Source: Streptosporangium oxazolinicum (lineage in GTDB: Bacteria > Actinomycetota > Actinomycetes > Streptosporangiales > Streptosporangiaceae). From it: a stretch of 64,000 nucleotides of DNA. The stretch's first letter is position 1; each line of letters starts with the position of its first letter. Below are positions 58,289 through 64,000 of the stretch, piece after piece. The notes beneath the pieces were generated by a model. It was not told where the DNA came from, ran no database searches, and saw only the letters and a program-made list of their open reading frames with translations. The DNA is taken from assembly GCF_039537505.1 (NCBI RefSeq), contig NZ_BAABAQ010000003.1, positions 733,097-797,096 on the forward strand, in the 5' to 3' direction. The translations under genes and the position numbers were made by a program.

Positions 58289-60220
58289 GTGGGAACGGTG
58301 CCGGGGGTTCGCAGGTACGCGGCGGGAGTCCTGGCCCTGGTGGCCGCCACCGCCGGGTGGCGGCTGACCGCCCTGCCGGACACCTCGGCCGTGGAGACGT
58401 CCGCCGACTTCTCCTTCCACGCGAGGCCGCTGGGCCCGCCCGCGCGGGCCGATGACCGCGTCCTGCGGCCGGTCGCGCCGGGGTACGCCAACCTCGGGAG
58501 CCGGGTGTCGTCGCTGGGCGCCGGGGTGGCCCTGTTCGACGTGGACGGCGAGGTCGTCGCCGACGACCTCTGCCTGGTCGATCCCCGCCGCGACACGGTG
58601 ACCGTCAGGCCCGCGCCGGGCACCTCACGCGGCTACCGGCCGTTCACGCTGGTCCCCCCGGAGCGCAGGCGGCACGAGGCGCCGACGGGGTGCCTGCCCG
58701 CCGATCTCGACCAGGACGGCTGGGAGGACCTGGTCGTCTACTACTGGGGACGCTCCCCCTCCCTGTTCCTGCGCGTACCCGGGGCGCCCCCGTCCGGTGC
58801 GGCCTTCCGGCACCGCGCGCTGACCGCCGAACCGGAGATCTGGAACACCAGCGCCGCCACGGCCGGTGACTTCGACGGGGACGGCCGCCTCGACCTGGTC
58901 TTCGGCAACTACTTCCCCGACGGCGTCAGGGTGCTGGGCGGCGGCACCGCCGACCCCGGTGACACCGTGATGCCCGACTCGCTGTCCGCCGCCGCCAACG
59001 GGGGCGGCGACCGGCTCTACCGGGCGACGGGACCCGCGCTGTTCGCCGAGGCGGAGGGGGCTTTCGACGAGGTCGAGGGCGAGGGCTGGACCCTCGCGCT
59101 GGGCACCCAGGACCTGGACGGCGACGGGCGGCCCGAGTTGTACGTGGCCAACGACTTCGGCCCGGACCACCTGCTGGTCAACGAGTCGGTGCCCGGCAGG
59201 ATCCGGTTCACCGAGGCCCGGGGCACCCGGCACCTGACGACTCCCCCCTCCCGGGTCGTCGGCCGCGACTCGTTCAAGGGGATGGGGGTGGCCTTCACCG
59301 ACCTCAACGCCGACGGCAGGCCGGACATCCTGGTGAGCAACCTCGCCGCGAACCACGCGCCGCAGGAGGGCAACTTCGCCTTCGTGTCCCGGCCCGGCGG
59401 CCTCCACGAGGGGCACGCCCCGTACGACGACCTCGGCGAGGAACTGGGGCTGAGCCGCAGCGGCTGGTCCTGGGACGTCAAGGCCGCCGACTTCGACAAC
59501 GACGGCACGGACGAGATCATGCACGCGACCGGGTTCGTCAGGGGTGAGGTCGACCGGTGGGCGCGGCTGCGGGAGGCGGCGTCGGCCAACGACCTCTTCC
59601 TACTGTGGCCGGAGCTGGGGGCCGGGGACGACCTGTCGGGCCGTGACGCCAACACCTTCTTCACCAGGGGGCCGGACGGCCGCTACGTGGACGTGGCGCG
59701 GCGGGCCGGGGTCGGCGGCGACAACGGGGGTGCTGTCAGCCGGGCCTTCGCCGTGGGCGACGTCGACGACGACGGACGGCTGGACTTCGCGGTCGCCAAC
59801 CAGTGGTCCGCGTCGGTGCTCTACAGCAACCACGGCCCGACGGCCCCGTTCGTGGGCCTGCGGCTCCGCCTCCCGGCCGGAACCTGCGGCACGGCCACCG
59901 TGACCCGTCCCGCACAGGCGTCCCGGGAGCAGGCGTATCCCGGGCCGACGCGGCCCGCCATCGGGGCCGTCGCCACGGTGCGCCTGCCCGGCGGGGTCAC
60001 GCGCGGCGGGCAGCTCTACCCCGCCAACGGCCACAACGGCGTCTCCGCGCCCGAGCTGCTGTTCGGCCTGGGCGACGACCTGCCGGACGCCACCGTCCCC
60101 GTCGAGATCTCCTGGAGGGACGCCTGCGGCGGCGCCCGTACCGCGTCGGTGTCCCTGGCGCCCGGCTGGCACCGGATCCTGCTCGCCGACGGCCGCGCCT
60201 CGGAGATCCGGTGGCCGTGA
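58289..60220 (+). CDS. CRTAC1/ASPIC-UnbV repeat protein, enediyne E4-like
   Basis: 643 residues. A signal peptide or membrane anchor (about 1-30) is followed by six FG-GAP/VCBS calcium-type repeats, seen as DLDQDGWEDLVVYYWG, DFDGDGRLDLVFGN, DLDGDGRPELYVAND, DLNADGRPDILVSN, DFDNDGTDEIMHATG and DVDDDGRLDFAVANQ. The C-terminal ASPIC/UnbV domain has AIGAVATVRLPGGVTRGGQLYPANGHNGVSAPELLFGLG. This is the layout of enediyne protein E4 (UnbV). It probably acts outside the membrane. The GTG at 58289 has a close ribosome site; a GTG at 58298 is possible. Confidence 0.85.
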   Translation: MGTVPGVRRYAAGVLALVAATAGWRLTALPDTSAVETSADFSFHARPLGPPARADDRVLRPVAPGYANLGSRVSSLGAGVALFDVDGEVVADDLCLVDPRRDTVTVRPAPGTSRGYRPFTLVPPERRRHEAPTGCLPADLDQDGWEDLVVYYWGRSPSLFLRVPGAPPSGAAFRHRALTAEPEIWNTSAATAGDFDGDGRLDLVFGNYFPDGVRVLGGGTADPGDTVMPDSLSAAANGGGDRLYRATGPALFAEAEGAFDEVEGEGWTLALGTQDLDGDGRPELYVANDFGPDHLLVNESVPGRIRFTEARGTRHLTTPPSRVVGRDSFKGMGVAFTDLNADGRPDILVSNLAANHAPQEGNFAFVSRPGGLHEGHAPYDDLGEELGLSRSGWSWDVKAADFDNDGTDEIMHATGFVRGEVDRWARLREAASANDLFLLWPELGAGDDLSGRDANTFFTRGPDGRYVDVARRAGVGGDNGGAVSRAFAVGDVDDDGRLDFAVANQWSASVLYSNHGPTAPFVGLRLRLPAGTCGTATVTRPAQASREQAYPGPTRPAIGAVATVRLPGGVTRGGQLYPANGHNGVSAPELLFGLGDDLPDATVPVEISWRDACGGARTASVSLAPGWHRILLADGRASEIRWP

Positions 60221-61323
60221 ACGCCGACGGAAGACGAGACGAGGCGTTCCGGCGGCTGGCGGAGTCCCTCACCCTGATCACCGTGCTCGGGCACACCGTG
60301 CTCGGGTTCGAGCAGTCCTGCCTGGCGCCGGTGGTCGGCGTGCTCACCGGCGTGACCGCCGAGTTCGCGCTGGAGACCGTGGAGGCGTGGTCGCGGCGGC
60401 GCCCGGCCCGCTACCTCGGGGTGCCCCGCGACCGGGTCGTCGCCTTCTTCCTGCCGTCCTACGTCTGCGGCCTGCTCTGCGCGATGCTGCTGTACGGCAA
60501 CGGGCGCCTGACGCCGATCGCCCTCGCCGTCCTCATCGGCGTCGGCGGCACGTACGTCTTCCGCGTGACGGCGCCGCGGACGCCGCGAATCCCGAAGGCG
60601 CGGGAGACCCTGGAGACGGCGGGAGAGGCCGAGCCGAGGGCCGGGACGGCGGGGCGGGGTGCCGAGGACGTGCCGGGGAGGCCGTTCCTGAACCCGGCGG
60701 CCCTCGGGATCGTCGCCGTGCTGCTGCTGTTCCCGTGGGTCGGCCTCGCTCCGGCGTACCAGTTCACCGCGTGGGTCTCGGGGCCGTTCGACCTGCTCGT
60801 GCCGCTGGCCGTGCTGGTCTGGGGAACGACGGTGAACGCCAGGCTCGCGGGGAGGCTGCCGCTGGTCCTGGGCTGGGTGGGCGGGTTCGCCCTGCAGGCG
60901 CTGGTCAGGGGCGGGCTGACCGACGTGTCGGCGGTCGGCGCCCTGCTGCCGATGACCGGGACGGCCTTCGCCCTTTATGCCGGGTACGTGATCGTCGAGC
61001 CGGGGACGTCCCCGGTCAGGCCGCGTGACCAGGTCGTGTTCGGCCTGGCCACCGCGGCGGTCTACGGGCTGCTGGTCGAGTTCCACGTCGTCTTCGGGCC
61101 GTTCCTCGCCCTGGTGATCGTCGGGGTGGGTCGGGGTCTCCGCGTGACCCTTCCGGCCCGCCTCAATGTGCCCGGCCTCGGTGTGCCCGGCCCGCCCGGC
61201 ACCGGCGGGTCCGCCGGGCACCCGGTGGCGGGCACGCCGGGCACGCCGTACGGGGAAGTCAGCCGATGCCGGGACCGATCCGTTCGAGCACCCGCAGCGA
61301 GCCCTCCCGCCGGACCTCCTTGA
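60211..61323 (+). CDS. UnbU-like membrane protein, enediyne E5-like
   Basis: About 370 residues with eight or so membrane helices and the RnfD/NqrB-like pattern of the UnbU (E5) family: ITVLGHTVLGFEQSCLAPVVGVLTG, VAFFLPSYVCGLLCAMLLY, FNPAALGIVAVLL-type segment and LLPMTGTAFALYAGYVIVEPGTSPVRPRDQVVFG. RnfD relatives carry flavin and move electrons across the membrane; whether UnbU does is unknown. The GTG at 60211 overlaps the end of the E4-like gene by 10 bases; a GTG at 60217 is possible. The last 60 residues are low-complexity and overlap the convergent methyltransferase gene by 65 bases. Confidence 0.82.
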   Translation: MAVNADGRRDEAFRRLAESLTLITVLGHTVLGFEQSCLAPVVGVLTGVTAEFALETVEAWSRRRPARYLGVPRDRVVAFFLPSYVCGLLCAMLLYGNGRLTPIALAVLIGVGGTYVFRVTAPRTPRIPKARETLETAGEAEPRAGTAGRGAEDVPGRPFLNPAALGIVAVLLLFPWVGLAPAYQFTAWVSGPFDLLVPLAVLVWGTTVNARLAGRLPLVLGWVGGFALQALVRGGLTDVSAVGALLPMTGTAFALYAGYVIVEPGTSPVRPRDQVVFGLATAAVYGLLVEFHVVFGPFLALVIVGVGRGLRVTLPARLNVPGLGVPGPPGTGGSAGHPVAGTPGTPYGEVSRCRDRSVRAPAASPPAGPP

Positions 61324-61906
61324 ACGCGCCGGAGGCGAGGACCCGCTGGTACACGCGGTAGGGAGCCTGCCCGCCCTCGGCCGGGTCCGGGTAGACGTCA
61401 TGGAAGACCAGGGCGCCGCCCGGCACGACGTGCGGGGCCCATCCCTCGTAGTCCTTGGTCACCGGATCCTCGGAGTGGCCGCCGTCGATGAAGAGCATCG
61501 CCAGCGGGGTGTTCCACAGCGCGGCGACGCGCTCGGACCTGCCGACGATCGCGACGACCTCGTCCTCCAGACCGGCGGAGGCGATGGTGCCACGGAACGT
61601 GGGCAGCGAGTCCATCTTGCCGAAGCGGAGGTCCATCAGTGTGGGGTCGTGGTGGGCCCAGCCCGGCTGGATCTCCTCGGAGCCCCGGTGGTGGTCCACG
61701 GTGAAGACGACGGACCCGGCCTGCCGGGCACCCGCCCCGAGGTAGACGGCGGACTTCCCGCAGTAACTGCCGATCTCGCAGATCGGGCCGCGCGGGCCAT
61801 ACTCGGCGGCGGTCTCGAACAGCGCGATTCCCTCCCGGTGTGGCATGAAACCCTTGGCGCGCTGGGCGACGTACAGCAGGTCGGCCGGCATGGTGGCGAT
61901 GCTCAT
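61259..61906 (-). CDS. Class I SAM-dependent methyltransferase (Methyltransf_24-like)
   Basis: 215 residues. Motif I is PICEIGSYCGKSAVYLGAGA, followed by VVFTVDHHRGSEEI, SERVAALWNTPLAMLFIDGGHSEDPVTKDYEGW and PGGALVFHDVYPD. It resembles O-methyltransferase-like enzymes found in glycan and cofactor gene sets. It is convergent with the UnbU-like gene with overlapping ends and divergent from the oxidoreductase operon. Its substrate is unknown; it could belong with the GT4/methyltransferase set. Confidence 0.85.
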   Translation of the reverse strand: MSIATMPADLLYVAQRAKGFMPHREGIALFETAAEYGPRGPICEIGSYCGKSAVYLGAGARQAGSVVFTVDHHRGSEEIQPGWAHHDPTLMDLRFGKMDSLPTFRGTIASAGLEDEVVAIVGRSERVAALWNTPLAMLFIDGGHSEDPVTKDYEGWAPHVVPGGALVFHDVYPDPAEGGQAPYRVYQRVLASGAFKEVRREGSLRVLERIGPGIG

Positions 61907-61959
61907 CGCAGCAGACTACCGAGACCGAACAACATTCCGAATGCCCTTGCCCGGCCTTG

Positions 61960-61973
61960 TGGAACGTGTTCTA
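61960..61973 (+). promoter_or_regulatory. KstR box before the oxidoreductase-ferredoxin operon
   Basis: TGGAACGTGTTCTA matches TnnAACnnGTTnnA at all fixed positions and ends 9 bases before the GTG at 61983. TACTTT (61972-61977) right after it could be the -10. It gives a leaderless transcript. Confidence 0.68.
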
Positions 61974-61982
61974 CTTTGCACC

Positions 61983-62447
61983 GTGAACCAGCGCGCCCGC
62001 ATCGTGATGTCCGACGACGAGGTGACGGCTTTCGTCGGCGAGTCACGGAAGCTGCAACTCGGCACGATCAACCCGGACGGGACACCGCACATGGTGACCA
62101 TGTTCTACGGGCTGACCGAGGGCAGGATCTCGTTCTGGACCTACGGCAAGGCGCAGAAGACACTCAACCTCCAGCGCGACGCCCGGGTGAGCTGCCTGAT
62201 CGAGGCCGGAGAGGAATACTCCGACCTGCGCGGCGTCCTGGTGTACGGGGTCGCGCGGAGGATCGACGACCCCGAGGGCGTTCTCGGCGTCGGCATGACC
62301 GTGACCAGACGGATGGCCGGGATGGCCGACGCGGAGGAGTCACTCACGGAGTACGTGGCCCACACCGGCCGTAAGAGGGTCGCCTTCGTGGTCGAGCCGA
62401 GTCGAGTGATCTCCTGGGATCACCGTAAGCTCGCCATTCCCGATTAG
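61983..62447 (+). CDS. PPOX-class F420-dependent oxidoreductase
   Basis: 154 residues of the split-barrel flavin/F420-binding family: SRKLQLGTINPDGTPHMVTMFYGLTEGRISFWTYGKAQKTLNLQRDARVSCLIEAG, then RGVLVYGVARRI. Members bind F420 or a flavin and reduce diverse substrates. It starts at a GTG without a ribosome site, right after a KstR-type box, which fits leaderless expression. It is first in an operon with a P450-type ferredoxin and an alcohol dehydrogenase, so a steroid substrate is plausible. Confidence 0.85.
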   Translation: MNQRARIVMSDDEVTAFVGESRKLQLGTINPDGTPHMVTMFYGLTEGRISFWTYGKAQKTLNLQRDARVSCLIEAGEEYSDLRGVLVYGVARRIDDPEGVLGVGMTVTRRMAGMADAEESLTEYVAHTGRKRVAFVVEPSRVISWDHRKLAIPD

Positions 62448-62456
62448 GAGGCCCAG

Positions 62457-62651
62457 ATGAAAATCAACGTCGACTATCTGGTCTGCGAGGCCAACGCGAT
62501 CTGCACGGGACTCGCCCCGGATGTCTTCGAGCTCGACGACGACGACCAGCTGCACGTGCTGCTGCCTGAGCCGCCGCCGGAGATGATGGACCGCGTCCGG
62601 CACGCGGTCCGGTCCTGTCCCAAAGCCGCACTCTCCCTCGAGGAGAACTAG
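62457..62651 (+). CDS. [3Fe-4S] ferredoxin, P450 partner type
   Basis: 64 residues. Three Cys at 10, 16 and 54 (DYLVCEANAICTGLAPDVFEL then VRSCPKAAL) with Ala where a fourth ligand would be, the pattern of 3Fe-4S ferredoxins that feed actinomycete P450s. It lies 9 bases after the oxidoreductase gene with AGGAGG upstream. No P450 is adjacent; the CYP125/142-like enzyme at 50421 under a matching box is the best candidate partner in the window. Confidence 0.93.
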   Translation: MKINVDYLVCEANAICTGLAPDVFELDDDDQLHVLLPEPPPEMMDRVRHAVRSCPKAALSLEEN

Positions 62652-62661
62652 GAGGACCCCC

Positions 62662-63747
62662 ATGCGTGGTGCGCTTCTGCATGCCGTCGGCGACGACAAG
62701 CTCGACATCCGCGACGACCTCACCCTCGCGCCGGTGGGCCCGGCGGACGTCCGCGTCAAGATCAGGGCCACCGGCGTCTGCCATTCGGACCTGTCGGTGA
62801 TCAGCGGTGTGCTGCCCATGCCGTTGCCGGTCGTCCCCGGCCACGAGGGCGCGGGCGAGGTCGTCGAGGTCGGCGACCACGTGACCTCGGTGCGACCCGG
62901 CGACCACGTCATCGTCAACTGGACCCCGGCCTGCGGCAGCTGCGCGAACTGCCTGGTGAACCAGCCGTTCCTGTGCATGACGTACGTGATGGACAGCTTC
63001 GTCAACGCCCGCTTCCGCTACGGCGGCGACACCCCGGCGTTCGGCATGGCCGGGTGCGGCACCTGGTCCGAGGAGATCGTCGTGCCCTGGCAGGGCGCGA
63101 TCAAGGTCGATCCCGACGTGCCGTTCGAGGCCGCGGCCCTGATCGGCTGCGGGATCACCACCGGCGTCGGCGCGGCACTGAACACGGCCAAGGTGAGGGC
63201 GGGCTCGACCGTCGCCGTGGTCGGCGCGGGCGGCATCGGCCTGTCGGTGATCCAGGGGGCCCGCATCTCCGGCGCCACCACGATCCTCGCGATCGACCCC
63301 CTGGAGTCCAAGCACGCCCTCGCCAAGAAGGTCGGCGCGACCCACGCCATCACCCCGGACCAGCTCATGGACGCGGTCGGCACGCTCACCGGCGGCGCCG
63401 GGTTCGACTACGGTTTCGAGGCCGTCGGCAAGTCCGCCGCCATCATGACGGCCTGGCAGGCGACCCGCCGGGGCGGCGACACGATCGTGGTGGGCGCGGG
63501 CGCGGTCGACGACACCGTCCCGCTGAGCGCCTTCAACCTGTTGTTCGAGGGCAAGAACATCCTCAGCTCGCTGTACGGCGGCTCGGATGTCCGGCGTGAC
63601 TTCCCGTTCTTCGCCGGCCTCTACAAGGCGGGCAGGCTCGACCTGGAGAGCATGATCAGCTCCCGCATCAAGCTGGCCGACCTCAACGACGCCGTGGCGG
63701 CGCTCAGGGGCGGCGAGGTCCTGCGCCAGATCGTCGTCCTGGACTGA
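62662..63747 (+). CDS. Zinc-dependent alcohol dehydrogenase
   Basis: 361 residues of the zinc medium-chain dehydrogenase family (AdhB/AdhD-like, class III-related). The catalytic zinc site is in TGVCHSDLS and PGHEGAGEV; the structural zinc Cys cluster is in CGSCANC..PFLC; the cofactor motif is VAVVGAGGIGLSVIQGA. AGGAGG precedes the ATG. In an operon with a P450-type ferredoxin and a KstR box, it could oxidise the 26-hydroxy steroid made by the P450 to the aldehyde; this is inference. Confidence 0.9.
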   Translation: MRGALLHAVGDDKLDIRDDLTLAPVGPADVRVKIRATGVCHSDLSVISGVLPMPLPVVPGHEGAGEVVEVGDHVTSVRPGDHVIVNWTPACGSCANCLVNQPFLCMTYVMDSFVNARFRYGGDTPAFGMAGCGTWSEEIVVPWQGAIKVDPDVPFEAAALIGCGITTGVGAALNTAKVRAGSTVAVVGAGGIGLSVIQGARISGATTILAIDPLESKHALAKKVGATHAITPDQLMDAVGTLTGGAGFDYGFEAVGKSAAIMTAWQATRRGGDTIVVGAGAVDDTVPLSAFNLLFEGKNILSSLYGGSDVRRDFPFFAGLYKAGRLDLESMISSRIKLADLNDAVAALRGGEVLRQIVVLD

Positions 63748-63782
63748 GACCGGCACCTTCGGAACCCGGCACCGGCCACCGG

Positions 63783-63813
63783 CCGGGCCGCCCACCTGAG
63801 CGGGGCGGCCCGG
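63783..63813. terminator. Hairpin terminator after the alcohol dehydrogenase gene
   Basis: An 11-bp stem (CCGGGCCGCCC with GGGCGGCCCGG) with a 9-nt loop, about 35 bases after the stop, between convergent genes. Confidence 0.7.
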
Positions 63814-63879
63814 CGGCCCGGTCGTATCACCGTGCGCGCCTCGGCCAGGGGTTCACCCCGAAGGTTTCACCCCGGGGTT

Positions 63880-64000
63880 TCAGTCTGAGGAGAAGGCGGC
63901 GTCGAAGGCGGTGGAGGGCGGGGTGATGGCGTTGAGCTTGCGGATGACGGCCAGGGCGTCGGGGGCGCCGTCCAGGCGGTCCATCCCGGCGTCCTCCCAC
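63880..64000 (-). CDS. C-terminal end of an unidentified protein, cut by window edge
   Basis: An open minus-strand frame of 39 codons enters from the right edge and stops at 63880-63882. It ends VIRKLNAITPPSTAFDAAFSSD, with the strong GC third-position pattern of real genes here. Too little is visible to name it. It is convergent with the alcohol dehydrogenase gene. Confidence 0.6.
   Translation of the reverse strand, partial: WEDAGMDRLDGAPDALAVIRKLNAITPPSTAFDAAFSSD

Overview
The window looks like chromosomal DNA of a high-GC actinomycete, probably of the Streptosporangiaceae or a related family. The signs are very high GC in third codon positions, frequent GTG and TTG starts, ATGA/GTGA gene overlaps, F420-dependent enzymes, a KstR-type steroid regulator and an igr-type steroid side-chain operon. 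This placement is an inference from gene content. I see no rRNA, tRNA, CRISPR array, transposase or integrase.

Layout. 1-3.5 kb: the 3' end of sppA, a flavin reductase and a membrane protein with a soluble tail. 3.6-7.2 kb (minus): an osmoprotectant ABC transporter, with a 33-nt tandem repeat between its two permease genes. 7.5-12.3 kb: a sigma-like protein with a C-terminal membrane helix, a LuxR-type regulator and a secreted GH19 chitinase. 12.6-21.2 kb: steroid side-chain catabolism, with ltp2-chsH1-chsH2-chsE2-chsE1 on the minus strand, divergent kstR, then fadA5 and a metallo-beta-lactamase-fold hydrolase. 21.2-25.9 kb: an FCD-type GntR regulator, an alpha/beta hydrolase, an F420-dependent oxidoreductase and an unknown membrane protein. 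26.4-34.4 kb (plus): an amino-sugar import and catabolism operon (binding protein, ROK kinase, ATPase, permease, SIS isomerase, GntR/UTRA regulator, nagA, nanE). 34.6-38.4 kb: a small accessory segment flanked by a broken and an intact copy of an aldo/keto reductase gene. 38.4-50 kb: an L-fucose oxidative pathway with its own ABC transporter, divergent from a GH95 alpha-L-fucosidase. 50.4-52.2 kb: a CYP125/142-like P450 and a small HTH protein. 52.3-56.7 kb: gmd, a GT4 glycosyltransferase, a methyltransferase and a terpene-cyclase/prenyltransferase-like protein. 57-61.9 kb: a DUF1702 / CRTAC1-UnbV / UnbU trio that resembles the E3-E4-E5 part of the enediyne core cassette, with no polyketide synthase in view, then a convergent methyltransferase. 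62-63.7 kb: an F420-type oxidoreductase, a P450-type ferredoxin and a zinc alcohol dehydrogenase.

How the parts connect. Sites matching the remembered KstR consensus TnnAACnnGTTnnA, or close to it, lie before chsE1, kstR, fadA5, the P450 gene, the oxidoreductase-ferredoxin-alcohol dehydrogenase operon and, unexpectedly, between gmd and the GT4 gene. The P450, ferredoxin and alcohol dehydrogenase could start side-chain oxidation, and the chsE/chsH/ltp2/fadA5 set could finish it. A second shared motif, ACATCGGATGTCTTGT, precedes both the GntR gene at 21.2 kb and the fucose operon at 46.3 kb, which suggests that this regulator controls fucose use from 25 kb away. The least explained part is the DUF1702/UnbV/UnbU trio beside the glycosyltransferase, methyltransferase and cyclase-like genes.
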